Position numbers and translations under genes: made by a program. This document shows, piece by piece, positions 1-9,044 of a stretch of DNA of 64,000 nucleotides. Each line of letters begins with the position of its first letter. Positions within the stretch are counted from its first letter, which is position 1. Source of the stretch: Nitrincola iocasae (GTDB lineage: Bacteria > Pseudomonadota > Gammaproteobacteria > Pseudomonadales > Balneatricaceae); assembly GCF_008727795.1 (NCBI RefSeq), contig NZ_CP044222.1, positions 2,108,001 to 2,172,000 of the forward strand, written 5' to 3'. A model generated the notes under the pieces. It saw only the letters and a program-made list of their open reading frames with translations. It searched no databases and had not been told where the DNA came from.

Positions 1-31
1 CTCCATCGGTGAATATTTCCACTAAACTCAA
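1..31 (-). CDS. rnhA: Ribonuclease HI, N-terminal fragment (runs off the window)
   Basis: Only the first ten codons are inside the window. Read on the minus strand from a TTG at 31..29 they give M-S-L-V-E-I-F-T-D-G. This matches the start of RNase HI (V-E-I-F-T-D-G, where the Asp is the first catalytic carboxylate). The TTG overlaps the TGA stop of the preceding methyltransferase gene (TTGA), and an AGAGGGA-like ribosome-binding site lies a few bases upstream. A GTG at 22..20 is a possible alternative start. E. coli also has gloB, yafS and rnhA side by side, which supports the call. RNase HI removes the RNA strand of RNA:DNA hybrids. The identification rests on very few residues plus synteny. 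Confidence 0.7.
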   Translation of the reverse strand, partial: MSLVEIFTDG

Positions 32-804
32 ACTGACTTCCCTCTGGCGGTTTTATTTCGTGCGGATGGCTCTGCCACCGGAAAAGGGATAAGTTTACGC
101 GTTTTCCACGCAGGTTTTAATGGGGTAACCCCTGCAACATCCTTGCGAATAAGCATCATCAACACCACACCGCTATAGGTAGGGAAGCGCGACACCCACT
201 TTTCAAGAAAAACCATGCGTTTACGCCAGCGCTCATTTTCCAGCGGTGGACGATGAAAAGCACTGACGCTTTTAAGCTCGGTCAAATCCAGCAAACGTAC
301 CCAGTCATTCAAGCGCCAATGACTGAACCCATGAGCCACCCACGGCACCCTGGCACCACGTTTACTGCGTCGACAGATCCCCCAAAAACTGGCGGGATTG
401 AAGCTCACAATCAACATATGGCCACCAGGTCGCAGTACTCTTGAGGCTTCTCTTAGCACCTGATGAGGCTGATCAGCAAAATCCAAAGCATGGTGCAAAA
501 TCACAACATCCATGGTGCTATCGGTCAAAGGCAACTCGTGAGGCTGAGCTATGATGGTATGTTCATCCATACCCAGTGCCATGCGCGGACAAAGCATCAC
601 CTTATGTGAAACCGGACTCGGCTCATACAGCTTTACCGATGCGTCATAACCTATTTGTACCAAGTGGTATCCAAAGGCTGTATGAATCAACTGATCAGCC
701 ATCTGGCGTTCACAGGCCGCTATTTCCTGGCCCAATGGCGAAGCAAACCAGTCTTTCAGGCCTTCGGCCAGGCTCTCGGCAGAAAGGTGTTGTGCTTGAC
801 TCAT
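28..804 (-). CDS. yafS: YafS-like class I SAM-dependent methyltransferase
   Basis: This 258-residue protein has a Methyltransf_11-type fold. A VVILHHALDFADQP segment (residues about 99-112) corresponds to the motif II/III region, followed by VLREASRVLRPGGHMLI, the post-III signature of this superfamily. The glycine-rich SAM loop near residues 45-60 is poorly conserved. There is no signal peptide or membrane segment, so it should be cytosolic. Its substrate is unknown. It lies divergently from gloB and directly before rnhA, the arrangement of E. coli yafS, which is the main reason for the symbol. The ATG at 804..802 is the first in-frame start. Confidence 0.8.
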   Translation of the reverse strand: MSQAQHLSAESLAEGLKDWFASPLGQEIAACERQMADQLIHTAFGYHLVQIGYDASVKLYEPSPVSHKVMLCPRMALGMDEHTIIAQPHELPLTDSTMDVVILHHALDFADQPHQVLREASRVLRPGGHMLIVSFNPASFWGICRRSKRGARVPWVAHGFSHWRLNDWVRLLDLTELKSVSAFHRPPLENERWRKRMVFLEKWVSRFPTYSGVVLMMLIRKDVAGVTPLKPAWKTRKLIPFPVAEPSARNKTARGKSV

Positions 805-925
805 ACAGTGTCCTCTGTGGTATGAAATGCAGGTTACAGCAGATTATTTCCCCACTGACTAAACATGCCATGCTTAATTACAGTACAATCGATTAAGGCT
901 AAAGTTTTATTAACCGGAGCATAAT

Positions 926-1705
926 ATGCTTAATCTGACCCCCATTCCTGCATTCAACGACAATTATATATGGGCAATTTGTCACCCTGAAGCACCTGAT
1001 TCAGGCGTCATTATAGTAGACCCCGGCAGTGCAGATTGCGTTCAGCAATGGCTTCAGGAAAACAGCAGAAAACTCGCTGCCATACTCATCACCCATCATC
1101 ATGAAGACCATACTGGCGGTGTCACTGAGCTACAGCAGCAAAATGACTATTGTCCAGTGTACGGGCCATCCAACTCACCTTTTGAGGGTATTACTCAACC
1201 TTTGACTGAAGGTGATCTGATTTGTTTACTTGATACGGCTTTTGAAGTCAAAGCTGTACCTGGCCATACCCTTGATCATATCAGTTATTATGCGCCGTCT
1301 GCGGGTTTATTGCTTTGCGGTGATACACTGTTCATGGCTGGCTGTGGACGACTGTTTGAAGGCACTGCTGAGCAGATGCAGGCTGCCATGGATTATTTCG
1401 CCAGCCTCCCCGATGATACCCGGGTTTGTGCAGCGCACGAATATACTCTGTCCAACCTGGCCTTTGCCCATGCGGTGGAGCCGGAAAATCAGGATATACG
1501 CGTCATGACCGAGAAATGCCGCAGTATGCGCGAACAAGACCTTCCCACCCTGCCCTCAAGAATCGGGTTAGAAAAAGCCATTAATCCGTTCATGCGTACC
1601 CGAGAAACATCTGTCATTCATACAGTTTATGGTCATAGCGGTGAACATCCGGACTCACCAGCGCAAACGCTGGCGCTGCTAAGAGAGTGGAAAAACAGTT
1701 TTTGA
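926..1705 (+). CDS. gloB: Hydroxyacylglutathione hydrolase (glyoxalase II)
   Basis: The 259-residue metallo-beta-lactamase-fold enzyme hydrolyses S-D-lactoylglutathione to glutathione and D-lactate, the second step of methylglyoxal detoxification in the cytosol. The metal-binding THHHEDH motif is at residues 56-62 (His57, His59, Asp61, His62). Downstream are VPGHTLDHISYY and CGDTLFMAGCGRLFEG, which carry the third metal His and the bridging Asp, and AAHEYT near residue 170. The length matches the family (about 250-258). A CGGAG-type ribosome-binding site precedes the ATG. It is divergent from the yafS-like gene, as in E. coli. Confidence 0.95.
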   Translation: MLNLTPIPAFNDNYIWAICHPEAPDSGVIIVDPGSADCVQQWLQENSRKLAAILITHHHEDHTGGVTELQQQNDYCPVYGPSNSPFEGITQPLTEGDLICLLDTAFEVKAVPGHTLDHISYYAPSAGLLLCGDTLFMAGCGRLFEGTAEQMQAAMDYFASLPDDTRVCAAHEYTLSNLAFAHAVEPENQDIRVMTEKCRSMREQDLPTLPSRIGLEKAINPFMRTRETSVIHTVYGHSGEHPDSPAQTLALLREWKNSF

Positions 1706-1767
1706 TTGCGTCTGTGTGTTTGACTGATAGAATGTGCGGTTAAGTTTATATTCAGGTTCGGATCGCC

Positions 1768-2976
1768 ATGTCTAAATTACGCACAGGTTTACTTTCTCTG
1801 CTTGCCGCTGTCGTTGTCAGCGGCTGTGCCAGCAGCAAACCCGCACAGGACGTCAGTCGTAATATATATGATAAACATTACGTTGATGAGAAAAGTCTAC
1901 TGATTTCCAACATACGTATGGGAAATTTATATCGACGTAGCACCCCCTCACAACCACTGGAACCGGTGACTGCCTGGGATCTTACCCGCGAACACCTGGT
2001 TCTTGAACCGAATCGAGAAGATATCAGAGTGGCGCGGGAACTGGACTGGCTTACCGAAAATCCAGAGCACCTTACTACCGTCAGCCGCCGGGCATTACCC
2101 TACTATCACTATATTCTTGAACAGGTACTTGAACGCGATATGCCTGCTGAAGTCGCGCTGATTCCGTTTATTGAAAGTGGTTACAACCCCTTTGCCGTCT
2201 CATCAGCAAGAGCAGCGGGCCCTTGGCAGTTCATTCCCGGCACGGCTCGCAATTTTGGTCTGGAAAGTAACTGGTGGTACGATGGCCGTCGTGACATTGT
2301 TGCTTCCACCGATGCCGCCCTGAACTATCTGTCGATGCTCAATAAAATGTTTGAAGGAGACTGGCTGCTGACCTTTGCTGCATATAATGCAGGTGAAGGA
2401 AATGTGCTGCGTGCCATAAAACGTAACAGCAAAGCCAATCAGCCCATTGACTACTGGTCATTACGTCTGCCCGGTGAAACCATGCGTTACGTTCCAAAAT
2501 TGCTGGCTACGGCAATAATGATACGTGATGCAGATAGCCTGGGTGTTGAGTTAGAGGCCATACCTGCTGAACCCTACTTCACCGAAATCGATACGGGTGG
2601 ACAACTCGACCTGTCTCAAGCAGCCGCACTGGCTGCAATAGATTTGGATGAATTGAAACGTCTCAATCCAGGCTTTAACCGCTGGGCGACAGCACCGGAA
2701 GGCCCTCATCGTCTGCTGGTTCCGGTTGATCAAGCCGATCAACTCCAGAGCGCACTAATTTCATTACCCGCTGAACAAAGGGTAAATTATCAACACTATA
2801 CAATTAGTGCAGGCGATACATTGGGTGAAATTGCGCAGCGATACAGCACTACCGTTTCTGCCCTGCAACAAGCAAACAAACTAAAAACTACCAGAATTCG
2901 CATCGGTCAGACCTTGCTTGTTCCGTCAGACAGCACCAATATAGCATTCGAAACCACAAGGTCTGAATCAGGTTAA
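1768..2976 (+). CDS. mltD: Membrane-bound lytic murein transglycosylase D
   Basis: A 402-residue lipoprotein that cleaves the MurNAc-GlcNAc bond of peptidoglycan. The N-terminus is a lipoprotein signal with lipobox VVSGC (Cys20). The SLT catalytic domain contains PFIESGYNPFAVSSARAAGPWQFI, with the catalytic Glu at residue 136, followed by AAYNAGEGNV and the MRYVPKLLA segment typical of family 1D enzymes. One clear LysM domain (HYTISAGDTLGEIAQRYS, about residues 348-392) ends the protein. E. coli MltD has two LysM modules and about 450 residues, so this is a shorter version, although the stretch at about 270-330 may be a degenerate repeat. It is only 6 bp upstream of the yejA-like gene, so the two are probably cotranscribed. 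Confidence 0.93.
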   Translation: MSKLRTGLLSLLAAVVVSGCASSKPAQDVSRNIYDKHYVDEKSLLISNIRMGNLYRRSTPSQPLEPVTAWDLTREHLVLEPNREDIRVARELDWLTENPEHLTTVSRRALPYYHYILEQVLERDMPAEVALIPFIESGYNPFAVSSARAAGPWQFIPGTARNFGLESNWWYDGRRDIVASTDAALNYLSMLNKMFEGDWLLTFAAYNAGEGNVLRAIKRNSKANQPIDYWSLRLPGETMRYVPKLLATAIMIRDADSLGVELEAIPAEPYFTEIDTGGQLDLSQAAALAAIDLDELKRLNPGFNRWATAPEGPHRLLVPVDQADQLQSALISLPAEQRVNYQHYTISAGDTLGEIAQRYSTTVSALQQANKLKTTRIRIGQTLLVPSDSTNIAFETTRSESG

Positions 2977-2982
2977 GACGCT

Positions 2983-4782
2983 ATGATAAAACCCCTGCAA
3001 CACACTACGCGCATTACGGCAATCATTCTTTTATTTAGCCTCGGCAGTTGGAGTTTTGCAGACACATCCACCACGCATGGCATCGCCATGCATGGTGATC
3101 TTAAATACCCGGCTGACTTTACCCACTTTGATTATGTCAACCCGGATGCCCCAAAAGGTGGCCGTGTTGTGCAATCTGCCGTCGGCAGCAGCTTTGACAG
3201 CTTTAACCCGTTCATAGTCAAAGGCACACCCGCTGAAGGTATCGGTCTACTGTACGATAGCCTGACTACCAAATCTGATGACGAGCCATTTTCTGTATAC
3301 GGACAGCTTGCAAAAAGCATAACCCTGCCAGATGATCGCAGCTGGATCGAATTTGAACTACGTAAAGAGGCTGTATTCAGTGATGGTGTGCCAGTCACAG
3401 CCGAAGATGTGGTAAACACCTTTCAGTTACTACGTGAAAAAGGCAGTCCATTTTATCGTACTTACTATGCTGATATCACCCTCATCGAAGCACTCGATAG
3501 CCACCGGGTTCGCTTTGAGTTTGCTGAAACAGAAAACCGCGAATTAGCGCTAATTGTCGGTGAAGTACCCGTACTGCCTAAACACTTCTGGGATCAGCGT
3601 GATTTTGAAGAGTCTGGTCTGGAAATACCTATCGGCTCAGGCCCCTATCTACTGGCCAGCTATGATCCAGGACGTACCATTACCTATAAACGAAATCCAG
3701 ATTATTGGGGTCAAGACCTGCCGGTACAGCGCGGTCGCTATAACTTTGATGAATGGGTTTTTGATTATTACCGTGACGGTACCGTTGCACTGGAAGCCTT
3801 CAAGGCAGGCCAGTATGACTTCCGCACCGAATATTCAGCCAAGAACTGGGCAACCGGCTATAACGGTTCAGCGCTGAATGAAGGACGAATGATCAAAGAA
3901 ACCATCGAGCATGAAAACCCCACCGGCATGCAGGCTTTTGTCATGAATACCCGGCGCTCACTGTTTGCTGATTCCCAGGTGCGATATGCCTTGGCGCACG
4001 CCTTCGATTTTGAGTGGACCAATCGGGCTATTTTTTACGACGCCTACAAACGTAGCCACAGCTATTTTTCCAACTCGGATATGGCCGCAGATGAATTGCC
4101 AAGTGAACAGGAACTTACGATACTTGAGCCAGTGAGAGAGCAACTCCCTGAAGCCGTCTTTACACAGGTTTATCGTGCACCACAGACAGATGGAGGCGGC
4201 AATATTCGCATCCAAACACGTAAAGGATTGCACCTGCTGGCTGAAGCTGGCTGGACCCTGGATCAGGGCGTATTACGCAATGAACAAGGCCAACCCTTCC
4301 GTTTTGAAATACTCATATTCCAGAATAACCTGGAACGTTTGATCTCGCCGTTTATCCGCAACCTGGAGCGCATGGGTATTCAGGCCAATATTCGTGTCGT
4401 GGATATTTCCCAATACATTAATCGTCTGCGTGATTATGACTTTGATATGATCGTCGGCAGCTTTGCTCAGTCAAATTCACCAGGCAATGAGCAGCGTGAA
4501 TACTGGCACTCCTCCAGCGCTGACCGTCCGGGAAGTCGGAATTTGATTGGTATCCGCAATCCAGCCATTGACTATCTGGTGGACCAACTGATTCAGGCCC
4601 CTGACCGTGAACAGCTGGTCTACCGAGCCAGAGCACTTGACCGCGCTTTGCAATGGAACCATTATGTTATTCCGCATTACCACACAAACGCATACCGTAT
4701 TGCCTACTGGAACAAGTTCGGTATACCCGATATTCGCCCAAACCATGCAATAGGTTTTGATACCTGGTGGATTAAACCCTGA
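2983..4782 (+). CDS. yejA: YejA-like peptide ABC transporter substrate-binding protein
   Basis: A 599-residue periplasmic SBP_bac_5 family protein with a typical Sec signal (hydrophobic core about residues 12-25, ending SFA-DTS). The fold signatures are visible: [15 protein letters not shown] near residue 50, [21 protein letters not shown], then a GSGPYLL and YKRNPDYWG block. These are standard in oligopeptide-binding proteins. It is followed directly by yejB and yejE. In E. coli the YejABEF system imports peptides such as microcin C. The preferred peptide here is not evident from the sequence. The gene follows mltD by 6 bp, so peptidoglycan-derived or general peptides are both plausible ligands (inference). 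Confidence 0.9.
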   Translation: MIKPLQHTTRITAIILLFSLGSWSFADTSTTHGIAMHGDLKYPADFTHFDYVNPDAPKGGRVVQSAVGSSFDSFNPFIVKGTPAEGIGLLYDSLTTKSDDEPFSVYGQLAKSITLPDDRSWIEFELRKEAVFSDGVPVTAEDVVNTFQLLREKGSPFYRTYYADITLIEALDSHRVRFEFAETENRELALIVGEVPVLPKHFWDQRDFEESGLEIPIGSGPYLLASYDPGRTITYKRNPDYWGQDLPVQRGRYNFDEWVFDYYRDGTVALEAFKAGQYDFRTEYSAKNWATGYNGSALNEGRMIKETIEHENPTGMQAFVMNTRRSLFADSQVRYALAHAFDFEWTNRAIFYDAYKRSHSYFSNSDMAADELPSEQELTILEPVREQLPEAVFTQVYRAPQTDGGGNIRIQTRKGLHLLAEAGWTLDQGVLRNEQGQPFRFEILIFQNNLERLISPFIRNLERMGIQANIRVVDISQYINRLRDYDFDMIVGSFAQSNSPGNEQREYWHSSSADRPGSRNLIGIRNPAIDYLVDQLIQAPDREQLVYRARALDRALQWNHYVIPHYHTNAYRIAYWNKFGIPDIRPNHAIGFDTWWIKP

Positions 4783-5873
4783 TGGTCGCCTACATTGTTC
4801 GACGTTTACTGCTGATTATTCCAACGCTGCTGGGCATATTGCTACTAAATTTTCTAATTGTACAGTTGGCACCCGGCGGACCGGTTGAGCAGACCATTGC
4901 GGACCTGCAAGGCTTTGGGGACACTACAGGAGAGCGTATCGGCAGCGGTTCGAGTTCAGATATGGCCTCGACACAGTCGTCAGAGGGCACTGGCTACAGG
5001 GGCGCACAGGGACTGGATCCTTCGCTAATTGCTGAAATTGAAAAAATGTATGGTTTCGACAAGCCTGCACATGAACGCTTTGTGAAAATGCTGATCAGCT
5101 ATATTAAATTTGATTTTGGCAGTAGCTTCTACAGCAATAAAACCGTGATGGAGCTGATCATTGAAAAAATGCCAGTGTCTATATCCCTGGGTCTTTGGAC
5201 CACTCTGATCGCTTACCTGGTATCGATACCCCTGGGCATTCGTAAAGCTGTCCGTGATGGTACTGCATTTGATATGTGGACCAGTAGCGCGATCATTATC
5301 GGCTATGCAATCCCCAACTTTTTGTTCGCCATTCTGTTGATCGTGCTTTTCGCCGGAGGCACCTATTTTGACTGGTTTCCACTGCGAGGACTAACCTCCC
5401 CCGATTTTGATGAAATGACACTGCTACAGAAAATCGGCGATTACTTCTGGCATCTTTCGCTCCCGGTACTGGCTTCTGTAATTTCCAGCTTTGCGACATT
5501 AACCATGCTGACCAAGAATGCATTTCTGGATGAAATTCACAAGCAGTATGTACTAACCGCAAAGGCCAAAGGCCTGAAAGAAAACCGTGTGCTATATGGT
5601 CATGTCTTCCGCAACGCCATGCTGCTGATTATCGCCGGAATGCCCGCAGCACTGATCGGAATATTTTTTACCGGCTCACTGCTAATCGAAGTGATTTTTT
5701 CACTCGACGGACTAGGGCTGCTGGGCTACGAGGCCGTAATCCGACGCGATTATCCGGTAATTTTCGGCACCCTGTATATCTTCACTCTGGTCGGTCTGTT
5801 ACTCAAACTGGTGAGTGACATCACCTATACACTGGTCGACCCGCGTATCGATTTCAGTAGCAGGGAGGGCTGA
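4782..5873 (+). CDS. yejB: YejB-like ABC transporter permease
   Basis: A 363-residue inner-membrane permease of the binding-protein-dependent dipeptide/oligopeptide class. [36 protein letters not shown] is the characteristic first helix plus LAPGGP motif. The EAA-type cytoplasmic loop appears near residues 255-285 ([24 protein letters not shown]). A long periplasmic loop after helix 1 (residues about 45-95, rich in Gly/Ser) is usual for YejB. The ATG overlaps the yejA stop by one base (TGATG), indicating translational coupling. Confidence 0.92.
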   Translation: MVAYIVRRLLLIIPTLLGILLLNFLIVQLAPGGPVEQTIADLQGFGDTTGERIGSGSSSDMASTQSSEGTGYRGAQGLDPSLIAEIEKMYGFDKPAHERFVKMLISYIKFDFGSSFYSNKTVMELIIEKMPVSISLGLWTTLIAYLVSIPLGIRKAVRDGTAFDMWTSSAIIIGYAIPNFLFAILLIVLFAGGTYFDWFPLRGLTSPDFDEMTLLQKIGDYFWHLSLPVLASVISSFATLTMLTKNAFLDEIHKQYVLTAKAKGLKENRVLYGHVFRNAMLLIIAGMPAALIGIFFTGSLLIEVIFSLDGLGLLGYEAVIRRDYPVIFGTLYIFTLVGLLLKLVSDITYTLVDPRIDFSSREG

Positions 5874-5876
5874 TCC

Positions 5877-6896
5877 ATGACACCAATTATGCGCCGCCGC
5901 ATTGATGCGTTCCGCCGTAACCGTCGCGGCTTCTGGTCGCTGTGGATTTTTCTGGCATTATTTATCTTGTCTTTGGGTGCTGAGCTGATTGCCAATAGCA
6001 AGCCAATTTTGGTCAGTTATCAGGGCAGTCTCTATTCACCCGTTTTAAATAATTATTCTGAATTGGAGTTCGGAGGAGAGTTTGATGCACCCGCCGACTT
6101 TCGTGACCCCTATATACAATCGCAGATTGAAGCCGCGGATGGCTGGATGCTTTGGCCAGTCATCCGCTATCACTACCAGACCATCAACTACGATTTACCT
6201 TCACCAGCCCCCTCTCCGCCCTCATGGGAAAACTGGCTGGGTACCGACGATCAGGCCCGTGATGTCATGGCGCGAGTGATCTATGGCTTTCGTATTTCGA
6301 TTGTCTTTGCCTTGGTGCTGACACTGGCCAGTTCCGTTATCGGTGTCGCCGCCGGGGCCGTACAGGGCTATTACGGCGGCAAAGTCGACTTATTGTTTCA
6401 GCGATTTATTGAGATCTGGTCAGGTTTACCGGTGCTGTTTCTGCTGATTATTCTTGCCAGCCTTGTTGAGCCCAACTTCTGGTGGCTACTGGGGATCATG
6501 TTACTGTTTTCCTGGATGCAGTTGGTCGATGTAGTGCGTGCAGAATTCCTTCGAGGACGCAATCTGGAATATGTCCGCGCTGCCAGGGCACTGGGGCTAG
6601 GCAACTCGACGATCATGTTCCGCCATATACTACCCAATGCCATGGTAGCCACCTTGACCTTCATGCCATTTATCTTCAATGGCTCGATTGTGACACTGAC
6701 AGCTCTGGATTTTCTCGGGTTTGGCCTGCCACCCGGTTCACCCTCACTGGGTGAACTGATCGCTCAGGGCAAAGAAAACCTGCATGCCCCCTGGTTAGGG
6801 CTATCCGCCTTCTTTACCCTGGCGCTAATGCTGACCTTGTTGATTTTTATCGGCGAAGCGGTACGGGATGCCTTTGACCCACGCAAAGTCAGTTGA
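5877..6896 (+). CDS. yejE: YejE-like ABC transporter permease
   Basis: A 339-residue partner permease. It begins with an RRNRRGFWSLWIF juxtamembrane segment, followed by a periplasmic domain with the YejE-typical PSPPSWENWLGTDDQARDVMARVIYG stretch (residues about 113-138). The EAA loop is RAARALGLGNSTIMFRHILPNAMVA near residues 235-260. A strong AGGGAGG ribosome-binding site overlaps the end of yejB, 3 bp away. The expected ATPase gene yejF does not follow. The next gene is on the opposite strand and ends 3 bp downstream, so the ATPase must be elsewhere or shared. Confidence 0.92.
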   Translation: MTPIMRRRIDAFRRNRRGFWSLWIFLALFILSLGAELIANSKPILVSYQGSLYSPVLNNYSELEFGGEFDAPADFRDPYIQSQIEAADGWMLWPVIRYHYQTINYDLPSPAPSPPSWENWLGTDDQARDVMARVIYGFRISIVFALVLTLASSVIGVAAGAVQGYYGGKVDLLFQRFIEIWSGLPVLFLLIILASLVEPNFWWLLGIMLLFSWMQLVDVVRAEFLRGRNLEYVRAARALGLGNSTIMFRHILPNAMVATLTFMPFIFNGSIVTLTALDFLGFGLPPGSPSLGELIAQGKENLHAPWLGLSAFFTLALMLTLLIFIGEAVRDAFDPRKVS

Positions 6897-6898
6897 GC

Positions 6899-7411
6899 TT
6901 AACGATGCTGCGCATGTAAACGCACATAAAGACGTCGGGTTACCTTAGCTACCAGGGTGCCCTGCTGGTCACGAATATAGACTACAAATTCAGGAAAACA
7001 CTTATCACCACCAGCAGTCATTTCACGAATTTGATGCAGTTGCGCTTCCTCAAGATGAAATTCAGCTGTCAGGCGGCCAATTCCTGGTGAAATAAAATCA
7101 ATATCGGCTGACTTATCCCAGATAATATAGCGCTCATAGCCCAGGCAACCGAATAGTAACAGGGCGTAATAAGGATCGGTCATAGAGAAGAGACTACCGC
7201 CGTACTGGCTGGCATTAATATTTTTAGTCCAGGGGCGCCACTTTAGATCCACCCGTGCCGAGCGAAAGTCAGGACTGATGGACACCAGCTTGATGCCACT
7301 GAAAAACAGCGGTGGCCAGAGGTTCATCACCCGGCGAAACAGGTTAGGATTACGGAACAAAAACGCTTTCATACTTGGCATACCACTGGGTAAATAATGG
7401 CATGCTAGCAT
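6899..7411 (-). CDS. DUF4442-family hotdog-fold protein (possible thioesterase)
   Basis: About 170 residues. NLWPPLFFSGIKLVSISPDFRSARVDLKWRPWTKNINASQYGGSLFSMTDPYYALLL is the signature start of DUF4442 proteins, which have a PaaI/YiiD-like hotdog fold. The G-G-x-L-F-x-M-x-D stretch corresponds to the central helix of the hotdog. There is no signal peptide. I chose the ATG at 7411 over a GTG at 7420. ATGs at 7381 and 7372 are also possible and would still keep the domain intact. It converges on yejE with a 2-bp gap and follows the EAL gene in the same direction. An acyl-CoA thioesterase role is a family-level guess. Confidence 0.8.
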   Translation of the reverse strand: MLACHYLPSGMPSMKAFLFRNPNLFRRVMNLWPPLFFSGIKLVSISPDFRSARVDLKWRPWTKNINASQYGGSLFSMTDPYYALLLFGCLGYERYIIWDKSADIDFISPGIGRLTAEFHLEEAQLHQIREMTAGGDKCFPEFVVYIRDQQGTLVAKVTRRLYVRLHAQHR

Positions 7412-7442
7412 CTGATCCACAGGTTACGTATAACAAAAAGCG

Positions 7443-8213
7443 TCAGATTGACTGTACAGAAAAATCATATCCCGGCAGGCATTCAAAGCCCGGTTTGGCA
7501 AAATAGTAACCCTGCATCAACTTAACCCCTTGCTGGCGGAAATACAGCATTTCAGCTTCAGTTTCAATGCCCTCAGCCAGCACAGTGATTCCAAGCTTGG
7601 CACACATACCGATCAGGCCCTCAACAATAATCTGTTTGACCGAATCGGTATCAATATCACGCACCAGTTCCATATCAATTTTGAGTATTTTAGGAATGAA
7701 ACTGGCAAGCATATTCAACCCGGCATGACCGGCACCAAAATCATCCAGCGCGGTAATAAAACCCTGCTTTTCATAATGTTTAAAGATATTAGTCAGGTGC
7801 GCGCGATCATATACAAATTCGGACTCGGTAATTTCAAACATGAGTTTTTCAATCGGAAAACCGGTTTCCCGAGCCGCAGCCAACGTACTGCGAATGCAAT
7901 GTGCAGGTTCGTAAACGGCATTAGGCAAAAAGTTAATACTTAATACCTTATCCAACCCCAATTCACTGGCCAAATGGATAGCCTTAACCCGACAAGCCTG
8001 ATCAAAAGCATAACGATTTTCATCATTGATCCGACTGAGAATACTATAAGCTGACTCAGCCTGCGGACCTCGCACTAAGGCTTCATAGCCAAAAATCTCA
8101 CACGCTTGCATATCCACAATGGGCTGAAATGCAAACGTAAACTCAAAACCCAGCGGCACAAAGCAATAGCCACAACCGGGTTTTATCAAGGATTCAGGAA
8201 ACTGAGTAGCCAA
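7443..8213 (-). CDS. EAL-domain cyclic-di-GMP phosphodiesterase
   Basis: A single-domain EAL protein of about 256 residues with no GGDEF, sensor or membrane segment. The catalytic elements are intact: the EALVRG motif near residue 44, NFLPN, an E-I-T-E-S-E metal-binding segment, LDDFGAG, the KIDMELV lysine, AEGIET and QGYYFAKP. It is therefore likely an active enzyme hydrolysing c-di-GMP to pGpG in the cytosol. Two cysteines near the start (CGYC) resemble small redox- or metal-sensing N-termini but are unproven. The start is best placed at TTG 8213..8211, because a perfect AAGGAG at 8226..8221 sits 7 bases upstream. A further-upstream TTG at 8231 lies before that Shine-Dalgarno site. Its position beside an adhesin cluster suggests a role in surface attachment (inference). 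Confidence 0.9.
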   Translation of the reverse strand: MATQFPESLIKPGCGYCFVPLGFEFTFAFQPIVDMQACEIFGYEALVRGPQAESAYSILSRINDENRYAFDQACRVKAIHLASELGLDKVLSINFLPNAVYEPAHCIRSTLAAARETGFPIEKLMFEITESEFVYDRAHLTNIFKHYEKQGFITALDDFGAGHAGLNMLASFIPKILKIDMELVRDIDTDSVKQIIVEGLIGMCAKLGITVLAEGIETEAEMLYFRQQGVKLMQGYYFAKPGFECLPGYDFSVQSI

Positions 8214-8268
8214 TACAAGGCTCCTTTTCAAACAAAATTCAATTTGAATATATTAGCCTTAGCATAGC

Positions 8269-8287
8269 AAAAAATCAGTTAAACTGA
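8269..8287 (-). terminator. Weak intrinsic terminator candidate after the IalB gene
   Basis: On the minus strand a short palindrome (TCAGT-TTA-ACTGA, 8287..8275) is followed by six U residues (8274..8269). The stem is only about five pairs and AT-rich, so termination would be inefficient. It is the only hairpin plus U-run I found in the gap between the IalB and EAL genes. Confidence 0.3.
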
Positions 8288-8334
8288 ACCCGAATAGTGT
8301 TTAACCTTGATTTGCATCATCCAATGGTCTGAGG

Positions 8335-8829
8335 TTATTTTACGGTCTGACTGGCTCGCGTAAAGCCCATCAAAGAAAGTTCCAGTACCAGTGTCTGGTC
8401 GGTATTGAAAGGGCGAAAACCCACCTTGGCAACGCTGCCCGAACGAAGTGCTGTCAAACGGCTTTCGTCCAAAGGGATTGCTACCAGACACCCTTCCTGA
8501 ACACAGGTCAAGAAGGGTGCGCTAAACTCTTCACCTTCATCAACCTGCATCACCACCCCTGGACGTACATCCAGTCCCAGCGGCATAAGCAGTTGCATGA
8601 TCAGTTGATTATCCAGCTTGCTTACCGTCGCTCTTAGTAGTCGGGTATTACCCTGTTCATTTTCCATGTTCAACACTTGCTGTATTTCACAACGTTCCTG
8701 GCCCTGAACCTCGGCGCAGATACCGACCCAGTCCTGATACGCTGTTGTTTGAGGTGTTTGTGCAAAAGTAACTGAAGAAAGAAACAGGGTCAGCAATAGT
8801 GATGAACGAAGGATATTCATTTTAATCAT
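8335..8829 (-). CDS. Invasion-associated locus B (IalB) family secreted protein
   Basis: A 164-residue protein with a cleavable Sec signal (residues about 1-23, ending FA-QTP). The mature part has the IalB pattern: a QDW-x-GIC start, ERCEIQQ, a central beta-rich segment with LLMPLGLDVRPGVVMQVD, and FLTCVQEGCLVAIPLD. Its four cysteines could form two disulphides. IalB proteins are periplasmic or outer-membrane-associated and of unknown biochemical function; they were first noted in Bartonella invasion. It lies just downstream of the secretion block but has its own 215-bp upstream region, with a direct repeat matching the one before the TolC gene. A second ATG at codon 4 is possible. Confidence 0.82.
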   Translation of the reverse strand: MIKMNILRSSLLLTLFLSSVTFAQTPQTTAYQDWVGICAEVQGQERCEIQQVLNMENEQGNTRLLRATVSKLDNQLIMQLLMPLGLDVRPGVVMQVDEGEEFSAPFLTCVQEGCLVAIPLDESRLTALRSGSVAKVGFRPFNTDQTLVLELSLMGFTRASQTVK

Positions 8830-8867
8830 GTTAACTCGCCGTCGTGGTAATAATTGAGAAATTTATA

Positions 8868-8941
8868 GTGACAGAAACTGAGCCGTTCTGCCAGAACCTA
8901 TCACGAACCTCCTTGTTCGCTCAGGCCCCATCTCCTGTCAC
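8868..8941 (-). ncRNA. Multi-stem structured leader candidate upstream of the IalB gene
   Basis: Four nested or adjacent stems can be drawn by eye. P1 pairs GTGACAG (8868-8874) with CTGTCAC (8935-8941), 7 bp. P2 pairs CTGAG (8878-8882) with CTCAG (8920-8924). P3 is GTTCT-GCC-AGAAC (8885-8897). P4 is CGAAC-N6-GTTCG (8904-8919). Together they form a closed three-way junction above an asymmetric internal loop. On the minus strand the P4 loop reads AAGGAG and the structure would sit in the 5' leader of the IalB mRNA, about 40 nt before its start codon. I do not recognise a known riboswitch class. No protein-coding reading is apparent. Confidence 0.45.
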
Positions 8942-8978
8942 ACGCGAGTCTTTAAAGGGAAGACAAAATTTATAATTT

Positions 8979-9022
8979 AGTCTAGTTGTGAATCAACTGA
9001 ATGTCCTGAACAAAAAATGAAC
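8979..9022 (-). promoter_or_regulatory. Putative OmpR-family direct repeat and promoter upstream of the IalB gene
   Basis: TGAAC occurs at 9007-9011 and again at 9018-9022, an 11-bp direct repeat typical of OmpR/PhoB-family binding sites. The 20 bp from 9003 to 9022 match 47696-47715 at 19 positions. On the minus strand a -10-like TAGACT (8984..8979) lies 22 nt downstream of the repeat. That is almost the same geometry as at the TolC promoter. No good -35 is present, as expected for an activator-dependent promoter. Confidence 0.5.
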
Positions 9023-9044
9023 GTTCCATCACTATGTTAAGAGA

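Noticed and set aside
805..925. Promoters in the yafS-gloB divergent gap
   Set aside because: A TACAAT is present at 884-889 but no acceptable -35 lies at the right distance.
1720..1750. Promoter before mltD (TTGACT and TTTATA)
   Set aside because: The spacer would be 19 bp and the -10 is weak, so I could not support it over chance.
8868..8941. Integron attC site or known riboswitch
   Set aside because: There are no GTTRRRY/RYYYAAC core sites or integrase, and I could not fit TPP, c-di-GMP, fluoride, SAM or glycine consensus sequences.
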